A DNA stretch of 64,000 bases from Diphasiastrum complanatum (GCA_029204225.1 CM055107.1:3478706-3542705), one strand, 5' to 3'; shown: positions 21,466-33,744, numbered from the stretch's first letter. The notes: a model not told the origin generated them from the sequence alone. Translations and numbers: made by a program.

Positions 21466-22455
21466 CTTGAGAATGAACTCTTTGAGATCAACAATATGGC
21501 ATAGGTAGTTGGAACATCCCAGTTACAAATCCATGCTCACTATGATTAAAGAAGCCAAAGCCATTGTCTTGCCAAAGTCATTTTCCAAGGAGATCAAGCC
21601 ATGTGAGGCTTGTGCTATTGTGAAATCTCACAAAAAGCCATTTACAAGACCTTCTATCAAGAGTAAGCATCCTTTGGATTTGAGCCACTCAGATGTTCAT
21701 TTCTCATCATCTATGAGCAAGGGAGGAGCCACTTGTTTTGTTACTTTCATTGATGATTTCACAAGATTCACTTGGATATATCTTCTTGCTTCTAAATCTA
21801 TGGTGTTTATTTTCAAAGCTTATGTTGAGAAGCAATTCTCATTCAAGATTAAAGCTTTTAGATGTGATGGAGGTGGAGAGTATATCTTCAATAAATTCCA
21901 TGACTATTGTGAGATTGAAGGCATTAAAAGGGAGTTCTCTAGTGCTACTCTCCATCTCAAAATGGAGTGGCCAAGAGAAAGAATAGATCCTTATGTGAAT
22001 GTGCAAAAGCCATGAGGATTCAAGCATCTTTGCCAAAAGACTTTTGGGGAGAAGCCATAAGTTTTGCAAATTATCTTTGCAATAGACTCCCACATATAGC
22101 TCTTGGAGGAAAGTCACCATATGAGATCTTTTATTTGAAGAAGCCTAAGGTTGATCACCTTAGAGTTTTTAAATGCATATGCTTTGCCCATATTCCCTTG
22201 GAAACAAGGAAGAAGGATGATCCTACATCATGCAAAGGGATCATGGTTGGATACTCATCCACCAAAAAGGCTTATAGAGTCTTTGTACTCTCTACTTCTC
22301 AAGTGATTGAAAGTAGAGATGTTATTTTCCATGAAGATCAACATTAATCATTGGAAGGGGCCAATATTAAGTCATCTATAGATGCATCACCAACTATTGC
22401 TATTGAAGACTTTTCAAATGGAAGGTGTTCCAATTAGATGTATCCAATGCTTTTT
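21466..22455 (+). pseudogene. Copia C integrase and start of RT
   Basis: Starts within the pre-integrase zinc region (TIWHR-stop-LEHPSYKSM ... CEACAIVKSHKKPF). It runs through 'SHSDVHFSSS' (first Asp), 'FIDDFTRFTWIYLL' and 'IKAFRCDGGGEYIF' (second Asp). The catalytic Glu box is disrupted by a frameshift ('LKMEWPRERIDP' / 'MAKRKNRSLCECAKAMRIQA'). The frame 21967-22347 covers 'LPKDFWGEAISFANYLCNRL' to 'VIESRDVIFHEDQ'. After a deletion, 'QLDVSNAFLNG' (22425-22455) is RT. At 22455 it meets minus-strand protease sequence head to head. Confidence 0.8.
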
Positions 22456-23577
22456 TAAATGGATGGAACATACAAAACCTTATCAAGATCTATCCTCTTG
22501 GATGATCTCAAGCATAATGGAATAGATCCTATGCCATCTATCTTACATTCTTGATCACTAGCAGTGTAGAATGACTTCTTAGAATCACTACAAGAAAGTA
22601 GAAAAATAATGCTTGTTGAATGACATGTGGGAAGTAGCCCCACTATCAATCCACCATGTCTCTTGGTTTGATCTTGGCGTAGATGCTACCATCAAGGATG
22701 TGTTGAAGCCATCCTCTTCCTCCTCCCCTTTGTGCAAGATTGCCTTGATCTTCACTCCCTTGTGCATTCTTCTTCTTATAACATTCAGAAGCAAAGTGTC
22801 CTTTCTTCTGGATCCCACAAAAGAAACACTTTAGCTTGGCTTTGTTCTTTTGCTTCCCTTTGGAGGTAGATCCTCCATCCTTTGCCTCGGCCTCCTTGCC
22901 TTGGAACTTCTTGAAAGGATGAGTTTTCATTTTTCCTTTAGATGTGAAGTTTGCTTTCTCATCACCATTATGTAGTGACAAGGACCCCATTCTTGTTTTG
23001 AGGTGTAGAAGCCTACTCTCCTTGGCCACAAGAACACTATGCAATTTATGAATTGATGGAAGTTGGTCTTGAATAGAAAAAGATTGAACTAGATTAGAGG
23101 ACTCAGCTCCTAATCCATTCAAAATTACTTGTACTAGTTCATTGTCTTGGATATTCTCTCCTATAGATCCCAATTCTTTGTTCAAAGATTTTATCCTGAG
23201 GACATACTCTTGTCCATTTTCTCCACTTCCCTTCATGCTTTGCAAGATCAAGTTCCTTAGCAATAGCACTCTTGAAGTGTATTGGATTCATAAATGTTCT
23301 TTAGTGAATCCCAAGCCTCTTTTGATGAGGTACAAGAAGCCAGCTCCTTCAAGAGGTCATTGCTTACATTCAACTTTAAGCAATGTAGGGCTAATCTAAC
23401 CCTCTTCTTGTATTTTAGTTGTTCTTGGGCAGCTTGAGGCTCTTCCTCAACTCCTAAAACAATATCAAAGAGGTCTTGAACCACAAGTAGTGATTCCATC
23501 CTCACTTTCCAAATGGAATAGTTTGTGGAAGTTAGTTTCTCACTAGATTCTAACATATATCCACCCATGGATGACAT
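22455..23577 (-). pseudogene. Copia C gag-protease, frameshifted
   Basis: Minus frames 23577-23257 (MSSMGGYMLESSEKLTSTNY, SKEAWDSLKNIYES) and 23269-22646 (YVLRIKSLNKELGS, VILNGLGAESSNLV) together form a copia gag with one frameshift near 23265. The zinc knuckle, CFFCGIQKKGHFASEC, has two extra residues between the second Cys and the His compared with the copia B knuckle. Protease follows in another frame (WWIDSGATSHMS, D-S-G intact), then 'KIDGIGSIPLCL' and 'LDKVLYVPSI'. Same family as copia B. Confidence 0.83.
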
Positions 23578-24160
23578 TGTGAATGAAAGCCTATGAGATG
23601 CACAAAGATCTCTTGATGAAGAGTGATCTAAGATAGATTTCTAGCTTTCCAAGAAGCTTCTAATCTCGGCCCAATCAATCCTAATTCAACTTGGATGATG
23701 GTATAATAGATCTACTTCAAATATCCTAACAAATCCCTCCTCCAAAAAATTGATTCTAGTACAATTTTGTTTGATATTTCACACACACTTAAGATCTGAA
23801 CAAATCAGCCTTATAGATATGATCTAATGCTTCAAAATGAATTGCTTCAATGACTCAAATCACTATTTGATCATTAGCATTCAATAGATTGGACCTAGAT
23901 CTAGACAATGCACCAAAAACCTTGAATTTTGGACTAATATGCACATTTTTGAGTCAAAAACACTAAAGGAAGTTAATTTGAAGGTTGCTGTACGGTTTCA
24001 CACGTGTGGGAAGTACTTCATCAGCCCACAAATCGATCTTGACCAAAAATAATGATGATACCTCTCTCCTGGAACTCGCCCTCTCAAGTAAAACTAAAAA
24101 ACAACACATTGTCAATGATTTCACAAGAACTATTAATCATTTAGATCACTCTTAGACTTG

Positions 24161-24172
24161 GCTCTAATACCA
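24161..24172 (-). other. Primer-binding site of copia C
   Basis: The minus strand reads TGGTATTAGAGC directly after the LTR end (AATTGACA). It has one C-to-T change from the usual TGGTATCAGAGC. Confidence 0.82.
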
Positions 24173-25079
24173 TGTCAATTTTCAGAGAAAAAAGACAATT
24201 ATGATTGTACTTATCAATCATTAAGAGTTATTGATTGCTTAATCCAAAGATCTATCAAGTTCTAGGTGTTAGATCTTGATCTAGATGCTTTACACTATGA
24301 TTTAAGCAAGAGCAATGGATCAAATGATTAAAAACTTGGATGAGCGGCCTCACACGTGTGGAGGACAACGAGTTAATGCAATGAAGGGCCTACCCTCTTG
24401 GAGTATTGGGGGGTAAGTGGTGGGCATACTCTCTCTCCTCCAGAGAGTAAAGTACTCAAGCTTAGAAATGCATTTCAATCACAAAAACACAAGACAAATG
24501 TGGAAAATACAAGCAAGACTAGAAATTGCCAATGTCACATAAACTTCTCATTGACTTGGTTGATTCCTTTATAGATCAAGTACATCCATGAGTTGTGTAT
24601 TGTCCAGCAAGCCTTCACACATGTGAAGAGTGCCTAGTCATCCAGGTCCACCAATGGGAGCCATATGTGCTCATTTCCCAAAGTTGACTACTCTCTTTGG
24701 CTAGAAAACAAAAAGCTAGTCTTCCACATTTATAGGAATATTCCCTATAAAATAGAATCTAATGGAATCTTCCTATCTTATCATCTAGAGGCTTATCCAC
24801 ACGTGTGAATGGCATCTTGACATGTGTGAGTAATCACTCATTCACATGGAAGTCCAATCTATTTACATAAAGTTTGACCAATTTGACCAATTTCAAGATT
24901 CTAATCAAAGGTCAATTTCACACTAGTGTAGATCTAGCTAAAATCAATCTAACTTTTAAAAAGAGACTTATGTACATTCTTTCACACGTGGGAATAGACT
25001 CCACACGTGTGAGATCCTATCAAGATCAATTATCTTAAGATCTACAAAGTACATCAAGTTGGAAGTGATATTTTTAACA
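24173..25079 (-). repeat. Copia LTR between RNase H and gag (C/D)
   Basis: About 907 bp on the minus strand. It ends AATTGACA beside the PBS; the start, TGTTAAAAATATCAC at 25079, is inferred. It shares cacacgtgtg-rich blocks with the copia B LTR. The RNase H of D lies upstream of it and the gag of C downstream, so one LTR is shared by two half-elements. Confidence 0.65.
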
Positions 25080-26175
25080 AAAGATGATTGGGCTCTTTGA
25101 AAAATCAAGCAAGTGAAGATCCTTGATAATCCTCTTGATTCGTACCATCTCCTTTGTGCAATGTGTAAGTGCTTTGTACTCGACCTCACTAGATGACAAT
25201 GAGATAGTGGCTTGTTTCTTTGACATCCATGATATAGCTCCATCACCTATGAAAATACAATGAGCACTTATGGATTTCCTATCCAGTTTATCTCCAGCAA
25301 AGTCTGAATCTGAAAATCCAAACAAGTTATGTGATGATCCCTCATACAATATGCCAACATCTCAAGTTCTTATGATGTATCTCAAAACTGGTTTCCCTAG
25401 CTTCCAATGCTCTTCACTAGGATCTTACATGAATTGGCTCAATCTACCAACACAATAGCTTAGATTTGGTCTTGTGATGGCTAGATAGATGAGTGAACCA
25501 ACTAGCTTTCTATAGAGAGTAATGTCCTTGAAGGATCTTTCATTACCTCTTATAGTTAGCTTTACATTTGACTCCATAGGTGTATCACAAGACTTTGCAT
25601 CTACCATATGAAATCTTTCTAGAATAGAATTAGCATACTTCTCTTGACAAATGAAAGTATATTGAGAAGATCTAATCACTTCTATTCCTAAAATGTAATG
25701 CAAATGACCAAGATCATGCACCTCAAACTCCTTCTTGAGAGCACTCTTGATATCCTCCACATCTTGGTTGTCTTCGCCACTTGAAATGTAGCTCTCGGGT
25801 TGCTCCATGTATACTTCCTCCTCAAGATTGCCATTCAAAAAAGCATTTGTCATATCCAATTGCCATAGATCCCATCCATAAAGAGTAACAAGAGAGATGA
25901 TGATGCTTATTGATAGACCAATCTTGGTTTGTATTCAAATTTAAGATCCATTTACATCCACTAGCATTCTTGTCCTTAGGTAACTCCACCAATCTCCATG
26001 TTTCATTATTCATAAGAGCTTCATATTCAAGATCCATTGCTTGGATCCACTCCTCTTTGTTCCTTGCTTCATCTAAACAAGTAGGTTCATCAAAAGAGGT
26101 TAGGAAAGCAAAGTGTGTACCTCCAACAACTTGTTTACCTTTCTCATCATATTTGAGCCTTGAAGGCATTTGTCT
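25080..26175 (-). pseudogene. Copia D RT and RNase H, internally deleted
   Basis: From 26169: 'HFAFLTSFDEPTCLDEARNK', 'EWIQAMDLEYEALMNNETW', 'CKWILNLNTN' (RT start). Then, after a deletion, 'MDMTNAFLNGNLEEEVYMEQ'. A second deletion jumps from there to 'IKSALKKEFEVHDLGHLHYI', removing YGLKQ and the YVDD box. Next come 'CDTPMESNVKL', 'YRKLVGSLIYL' and RNase H 'GFSDSDFAGDKLDRKS', 'ISLSSSEVEYKAL'. RNase H stops at 'PIIFC', where the LTR begins. Inactive. Confidence 0.82.
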
Positions 26176-26189
26176 TTCCCTTGATGTTC

Positions 26190-26812
26190 TCCTTTATGAA
26201 AGTACTGCAACATGGTCTGTGGTGGCCCATGATGTTCAAAGACATTCACTATCAGGTCAAAAAGGTGTGACATGTGCCAACGAAACCGAATCTAGGAAAA
26301 GAATAGAATGTCGTTATAACCTATACTGGCTGAAATGCCATTTGAGAAATGGGGCATTGACTATGTCGGCCCTATTTGTCCAGCTGGCCATGGCTCCCAG
26401 GCTCTCTATATTATTGTAGCCACTGACTACTTGACCAAATGGATAGAAGTCAAGGCAACGAGGAAGGCTGATGCTAACTCCACTGCCAAATTCATGTATG
26501 AGAATGTCTTAGTCCGTTTTGGGTGCCCATTAGAACTCGTGAGTGATCGCAGAACACATTTCCCAAATGATACTATCACTCACCTATTGTCCTCTTATTT
26601 GGTTGTCCATAGAAAGAGTACCCCCTGTTACCCACATTGTAACGGACAAGCAAAATCGTCGAACAAGATCCTCTACGGAATTATCACGAAGATGGTGGAA
26701 GCTTCACAATCGGATTGGAAGCATAAGTTTCATGTAGCTTTATGGGCTTTCAGAACCACATTCAAAGTGAGTACTAGACAGACTCCATTTTAGATGGTGT
26801 ATGGACATGAAG
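26190..26812 (+). pseudogene. Gypsy integrase fragment E
   Basis: The frame gives the H2C2 end 'CDMCQRN' (26265-26285), then 'EKWGIDYVGPICPAGHGSQA' (first Asp), 'IIVATDYLTKWIEV', 'ELVSDRRTHFPND' (second Asp), and 'NGQAKSSNKILYGIITKMVE'. The third catalytic residue is Lys: the related M integrase has GLAESFNKIL. The frame ends at a TAG in 'TPF*MVYGHEA', where the duplicated 3.5-kb unit starts. Closest relative here: 51261-52310. Confidence 0.82.
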
Positions 26813-29589
26813 CTTTCTCCATCATTTCTAGGATCAAATGGGATTATTTTGCTGTGTTTTTGACACAAAGAGACTTTATTCTTGTAGTGAAGATGATTGT
26901 GAGAAAATATCTTTCAAGAAAGGAAGGAATTTTGTTATAGTAAGAAAGAGGGGACTTAAAAAGTTGTCTGATTGAAGAGGGGTGATTTTCGTGTCCAAAA
27001 AAGTTGAAATAGCTGAGCTTGGTATGTGTTTATTTTTCCACAAGTAGTTTGCTACACCTAATTATGATTGGTCCATATTTTATAATTCGTTGTCCTACAC
27101 GTTGTTTCTTCATTCTACCATTTATGCTACAAGGTTTTTTTACTTTTTCCCATTGTTATGAGAATTCTAGCGACAAAGCACCTCCTTTTGGGATTCTAGT
27201 TTGATATATTTGTTAGACTTGCGAGCTAAATGACAAAAAGCATAAGTGAACATCATCCCAAGCCTATTATTCTCTTCTTAGAGACAAGCTAGTCAACTTT
27301 TTTGAGCTTTGATGAAACAATTTCTATTTACAAACACTTTACAATTCTTTTATTGTCTCTTTAGTGAAGAAAGGAGAGTTTACATTGTCACTCTTATTTT
27401 GAGCCCTCCACTTTTTTGGCAAGGTTTGGGCGGATGGAAGTAATCATAACCAAGCTTGGTAGGTCATGGAATTTTTTTGAGTGCTACAACTTTGTACTTT
27501 AACTTTAGAGCCTAGAGTAGAACTTGTAAAGGCCCTCCAACAAATGTGTAACAATTGATGCATATCAAATAAAATCCAGGCTAGCACAACCAAAAACATT
27601 ATCTTATGTTGTGTGTGACAAAGTTAAAATATGGACCTCCAAAAAAAGTGAGGGAAAAAGGAGATACCTACCTACCTACATGTTATCCAAAGTGACCATG
27701 AATGATGCGCATATGTATGGATGAGCAAAGGCAAAAGTGTGGACAACGGTTTGAGTGAAACGAAGAGTGGGCTGAACCGAAAGCACATGGGCATGTTATC
27801 CCTCCACTGGTGGAAGTGAGAGGTGATCGCTGCTTGGTTGCCCGCCTCACACAGTCCCCTCCGACACAGTTACCGCGTTTGATTCCCCATTCACACTGTC
27901 CTGTCCCCACTTGGGCTACAGATGGGCGCTACACCACCAAACGAGACAATGCTGCTGAATCTCAGCTTACGAAGACATGGTGTAGCCTATCCGCATGCAC
28001 TTATGGGACTACGTATGCCACGCGTCTGCTTGTGCTTCACCCGGATATGGTGCAACGACCTGATCACACTAGTAAAGCCAGAATTGGTGGTGGATGCTTT
28101 TATTGCCTTACAACAACGATATGCGTAGATTTGGGGATTTTGTGTGGACTGTTATTTTTCTGAGGAGCGATGATTTTGTAGCATCATACCTCTGACAAAA
28201 AACGCAACAATACTTGCATATGTTGGCAGTCACAAAATGGTCTAATAGAGACATGTGGTAGCATCACAATCAGCGATCCAGAAGCCCACAAAACTCTGGA
28301 ATATTCAGACCTTTGAAGGGCGCTACTACAGCGATGCACAGGAGGGCGAACTTTAGAACTTCTCTTCAGTAATTTTAGCCCAAGAATGTGCTGAATTGGC
28401 ATCTCTTAAAGGCGACATGGAGCAGAAAAGTAGATTCAATAGCTGATGAGCGAGTGGGTTGTGTGCAGTCATAAGTAGCATATGCCGTGTTCGTTTGCCA
28501 TATAGCATTGGATAGCAGATTAACCATCTATGACAGACAATCTCCATTCTGGACTTAGTTTGTACAAAAATTGGCTAGATGCTACTTCTTGGCAGGCCGA
28601 TGATGGGTTTCATTGGGAAGCATGGACAACAAAAATCTATGCATTTTTTTCTCCACAGGGTATAGTGAGCAAAATGCTCCCAAGAGGTTGTGGCTTTCTA
28701 GTAGAACCAATGAGAATTTCAATGTGAAAAATGGGTCATGTTAAAAGGAAATATGGTTCCAAGAGAGAACCCAAATGTAGTAGATATAATGCAAGCTTTT
28801 GCGTGGGACAACCAACAAATTTGTAGTCTATCAACCTAAGTTCATTATGTTGAATCAAACAATAGAAGACGATGACACACATTTCTCTCACAACATTTTA
28901 TCAAATTCTTATTGATCTAAAAAAGCTTCAGTTACAAACCATTGATTTTGGTTGTAAATATGTAGTTCAATTTGGTGGTGGCCTAGGAGAGGAGGCTTCT
29001 ACCTAGTGCTATGAAATTCATTCAGATATCCATGAGAGAATATTCAAAAGAAGATCATAGCCAATACTAAAGCAGAGTTAGCTACGACTGAGATTGCCGT
29101 TGCCATTATACCTAGATAATTACATGAGTACTTGAAAAAAGAGGCAACATGCGGACCATCTAGACCTCAGAGTTCCCGTAACCCTCTACATGCTTATCCA
29201 GTACACAAAATAGAGATTCGGTTAGATATCCTGTTCTATAAGAACTTTGATGCCTACGGTCTTTATCTACCTCCAGTTGAGTTTCTCATTGATGGCAAAC
29301 CTCTTGAGTTACGGCCATCCACTAGCCCACAAATCAAATTCACAGGGCCACTCATTTCTTGTAGTTTTGAGGACTACAAAGATGCCTATGAGAGTTTATG
29401 TAGGTTTTCAATTATTGTTGCGCACTAACAAAGATTATACACTTCTTGCTTGACCACATAAAATCATTATACCAACCAATGAATTTGGATCCACTTTGAT
29501 CCTAGTATTCAGTTGACTAACAACAAGAGATTTGAACTTTTGAAACGTTCCAAACACCATGCTATCCAAGGACAAGAGATTCAAGTGTA

Positions 29590-30470
29590 GCTAGAATGAT
29601 CATCTATGGAAGTGGCATATATCTTTGCACCTTGAGAGAAACAATGGACATCCATATGAAAAACTTCAAAGGGAGTGAAATATTTAGTGGTGAAACTGAA
29701 ACATGTGAAAGCTTCTTGTTCCTTATCATCCCTGGTACTGCATGTTTTGAATCATGGTTTCGCTTTACAATAAGAGAAAATGAGAGGAAAACGAGGATTG
29801 CTAATACTTTTTTAGCTCTCTTTTCTCATAATTTTCAAAATTTAACAACTACATGATGAATGATTTCATAGGAAACTTTATTGTTATATATTTGGATGAT
29901 AATTGTTTTCTAGTAAATGATGAGTGAACATATCTCACATTTTCATACATTGTTATAGCTATGGTAGGATCACAAAATGTTTGCTAAGAGAATCCATGCC
30001 TCTAGCTTTCTTGTGTAGGATGCGAAATACTAACATTTGATATTTATGGATCAAGTGAGGATGGATCACAAAGGTGGAGGTTATTTAGAATTGGGATACA
30101 TTTTTCATAGTACATCGTGTGAAATCCTCAATTGTGATCATCAGTTGGTATGATCAAATCATCAATGAATATTCATATTTGATATATGTCACAAAAGGGG
30201 AGTACAAGAATAGATTTCTCAAGAAAAATGAGAAGCGAGGGGCAAGGGGGGGGGAGGGGGGGGGGGGAGAGGGCATGCACAAGAAGCCTTTGATCAGCTC
30301 AATCGTGAAGTGTCTACCCACCCTTATGTGGCATATAGTGGATCTAAATGCACCATTGGTTTTCATGAAAACAGACATAAGTAGCATTGTTGTAGGTGTT
30401 ATATTTATCCAACATGGTCACAATGAGATTAATGCTATTGTTTATGCTCCAATGATATGGTGTTACTACA
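29590..30470 (+). pseudogene. Decayed gypsy RT and RNase H, copy 2
   Basis: 'GSEIFSGETETCES', 'FRFTIRENERKT', 'MMNDFIGNFIVIYLDD' (RT catalytic box; near 29855-29900), 'RMDHKGGGYLELG', then RNase H 'LPTLMWHIVDLNAPLVFMKT', 'VVGVIFIQHGHNEINAIVYA' (30310-30450). The last resembles P-x-L-x-x-x-D-x-x-x-P-F-x-x-x-T-D-A-S of gypsy RNase H. The frame is broken throughout. Confidence 0.68.
30246..30278 (+). repeat. Poly-G tract
   Basis: Runs of 9 and 14 G separated by single A, where copy 1 has only gggcgggaggagga (7150-7163). Could form a G-quadruplex; equally could be replication slippage or an assembly artefact. Confidence 0.9.
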
Positions 30471-32539
30471 TGTATATGATACTTAAGCTTCATAAGCTTA
30501 ATGAACTTAAGCCAAGAATAACATAGCATCCAGAACCCCAACAACGTAAAAGATGTTGTCAAAACAAAAGCTCATCTTTGGAAAGCTTTTAGACTTAATA
30601 AAAAAGAGAGTCTCTCGAACATGCCTACATTTTTTGTGGTAGGTTGGCAAAAATATGATTATTCATGATAAAACAATTCACATTGAAAGTCCAATGTTCT
30701 TGATCCCTTTACATGGAAATTCATTTTTGAAAATTTGAAGGGATTTTAGCCTAGAAATTTAGATATGCAAAGTTATTTTTGAAATTTTGAAGGGCCAATT
30801 TTTTATTTTCAATTGATTGCTAGGTGGGATGCCCGTAGTCAAATTGATTGTTAGGTGGGGGTGCTCACAGTCAATATTTTGAAATCCAGAGCCCATATTC
30901 CAATTTCTAGTGCTCAAACATCAAGGCTTAGACAATGAAGGCTAGGCCATGAACTTAACTTTCAACATGGTGTAGTAATAAACATGTGAATTTTCAACTA
31001 CAACTTGATGCCCATATTCCACAATATTTTGCTATAGCCATGATGAGCTAGATATCAAAAGGTTCGAGATCAATCTTTAAGTTTCATCATCATTGCTCAA
31101 CTATTGAAGCTGCTTGCTAGAGGTCCACAAAGGCACCTAGTGGAGGATGAGTAGTAACCATTGAAATGCATTTTCAATGTTTATGCTAGTTGGTCAGACT
31201 CGATGGTGGACACTATGTGGTATAAATAATGAAGACTGAAATTGACCAACTAGTGGTGATTTCATAGAATTGTACAATCCAGTCACAACCTCATAGGACA
31301 TTCAAGAAGTGTTTTTTGAACCACCATTATTTTGCATTCATTTTTCAATGACTCTATGAAAAATTTAGTTACTCAATGTGAACTTGTGGCATCATGAAGA
31401 GGGTGGAACCAGATATAAAGTGATGCAACGAGTTACTAATTCATGCTAAAACAATGTCATTCTAGCTCTCCTTTATCGAGAATGTGTATTTTGAGTTTTG
31501 AATTTAAGAAGCAGTTGATAGTCTAAGAGAGAAAGATTGTAGGCTTAGGTTGTTTTGTAACTTGTTTCCATTACACATTTAATTCTTGAGGCTGTTGTGG
31601 TGGAACGTAAGGGATTGTATTTTGGGTTTTCACAGCTTGCATGCTATTATGTAACTTGTTACTGCTACAAACTTGATTCTTGACATTGTTTCCTGGACTT
31701 CAAGGGTTTGTTGGGGCTGCATTTTGGGGAACTTGCATAATGTGGATTGGAAGACATCCTAATTCTTTGAGGCCATGGAGTTTGACAGAGGGAACACTAA
31801 ACAACTGGTAAGTGAAAGTTTGTACCTTGCAAATTCTTGTAGCTATTATTGGGGAATGGAAGACATCTTAATTCCTTGCGGCTAGGGAGCTTGAACATAG
31901 ATAAAAGATATTGGAATTTGAAAAGCTACACAAGAGGTACAATTTTTTTTTTGTTCAAAATTACAACCCCTAAACTCCTAAGCCTGTCAAATTTTTGTTG
32001 GTGGGCCTATGATAGAACTATCCACTACCAAAAAAATTTAAGTTTTATATTATTTTTTTGGAATGTTGTTCAGGTCGCCTGCACACCAATGTGCTACTAG
32101 CTTAAAGAGATTAAAAAACAATTTTTCAAATGTGAAGAATTTTTTTTCTTGTTTCTATTTAGAAGGCCCAAACAATGTAGGTTTTGTTTGGCCCCACAAA
32201 ACACGATCAACTACGCAAAAACCAAAGGTTCTATATGCCAGTAGAAAGAAAAAATTCTAGCTCTCTAGGATAGCATGCTAGCAGAGTTGACTCGAAAAAA
32301 ATTATTTAAAATGTGAATATATAATTTTTTGCTCATAGTTCTAGACCTCTTGAATTTTGTTGGGCCCACCAAGAACAAATCTATCAACAAAAATCTTGAG
32401 GTTTGTATGACCTTCTAAATTTTTTTATTGTGCCCCCTTAGCTAGCACAACATTGCTACAATAGAGACTTTGACGAATACATACCTAAGAAAATTGATAG
32501 ATTAGGTGGTCATTTTGTATGTAATATATATTCGACCTC
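30471..32539. other. Unassigned, AT-rich, no gene seen
   Basis: No sustained frame or known element. Small features: a two-fold repeat of 'aattgattg.taggtggg' at 30800-30860; a perfect 11-bp inverted repeat ctagttggtca/tgaccaactag at 31186-31196 and 31243-31253; and a partial repeat of 'ggaagacatc.taattc' at 31758 and 31857. Confidence 0.5.
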
Positions 32540-33744
32540 ATATATGAATTATTTAATCCTAATGTCTATAAAGAACTTAAGAATATTTCTTCGACCTCAC
32601 ATATCCAATTGTGGAAGGTGGACTATGACTACTTGTAATGCTGCTGGCCCGGATGATAAAATTCTTTGTCTTATTGATTTGATGTACATCATGGATTGGA
32701 TCAATATTTATACGAATTTCATTAAAAAGAAGGAATCCCTTAGCATGATTGAAAAAGTTTATATGGACCTCTCTAATTATGTTGAACGAATTGTTGTCAA
32801 GTAAAAATTTTGTAATACGCATATTCAAAAAGTATTTGCTTGCTTGGAAAAAGAAAATGGTGACTCCTCTCTTGATACCCCTGTCCCTTCTACTGCTCCT
32901 ACTTCACCGCACCTTCTGATTTTTATCGATGACCTTGATGAAGATAGTGCTTCTCAGTTAGAGTCTTTCTCACAAAAAATCTGTGATGTGGGAAATCAAT
33001 CTGCCTTTGAATTTTGCATCTCTGCAAAATCAGCTTAATGCCTTCTTCCTTTGATTGCATAACCTGCTAGAGAGGTTGTCAAGTCCCACCTTGTCTTCCT
33101 GTTTATCCGACAATACATGATTGATGCTACCATTGAACTTTCCATAAACCCTACTGCTAAGCTCCTTGCACACCTTGGCGACGCTGAAAACGTTCGAGAA
33201 ATTGAATGCCTTTTGAAAAAACCTAGCTTCTCTACCTTGCAAGACAAATACTTCCAGAATACTAACAAAACAATGGGTTCCTTCAATCTGAACAATCCAA
33301 GCTTAGTCATATCAGGCAATGGAAATAATAGGAAGAGGAAGTACTTCCCAAACAAAGGCAAAGAAGGGCAAAGCAGTGGTGGAAAGGGGGATCTTCCTAT
33401 CAGATTGCTGAACTTTTACCGTGATTGATCCACTACAGGAAGACATAGAAGAAACAAGGATATTGGAGGTCAGCAATACTGGTAGATGACGACTAGTGGT
33501 TAGAAGAGACAGAGAGAAGTTTTTTCTGCATTTACGTTATTATAACAGATGCTTTGAGAAGATTGATGTTAAGCAATTATATGCTGAAACCTTACTTCAG
33601 ATTTTTGGTCACATTGATGAAACTTTTGAGCTTATCGTATTTGGTTGGTCTTATTTTCCACATTTGAAGCATGAGTGGTATAAACCCTTTCAAGCTTTGC
33701 GTAATTTCAATGTTGACAACTTTGACTTGTGTAGTCAGGGGTAA
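32540..33744 (+). pseudogene. Unrecognised element-like coding remnant
   Basis: Consecutive plus-strand pieces look like exons or frameshifted parts of one protein: 32544-32804 (LCLIDLMYIMDWINIYTNFI), 32844-33038 (acidic, FIDDLDEDSASQLESF), 33117-33428 (DATIELSINPTAKLLAHLGD, then a basic Gly/Lys/Asn tail) and 33496-33744 (REKFFLHLRYYNRCFEKIDV). The first 80 bp match 21085-21170, just ahead of the Ulp1-like exon, so the two loci may come from the same transposon family. I do not recognise a domain. Confidence 0.4.

Larger units (their letters stand above)
26813..30470 (+). repeat. 3.5-kb dispersed duplication, copy 2
   Basis: Matches 3767-7294 in the same orientation with a few percent difference. 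Copy 2 keeps about 33 bp near 26850 absent from copy 1, has a different filler at 27345-27777, and an extra 75-bp block around 28300-28385. A 65-codon frame at 28530-28727 is identical in translation to 5420-5617. The frame 29132-29428 (EIRLDILFYKNFDAYGLYLP) is conserved from copy 1, where it is shorter. I do not recognise either. Copy 2 continues about 75 bp past the point where copy 1 is cut by an LTR. Confidence 0.8.

Noticed and set aside
33035-33361. 108-codon minus-strand frame
   Set aside because: It is the shadow of the plus-strand coding remnant at 33117-33428, which has the better composition.
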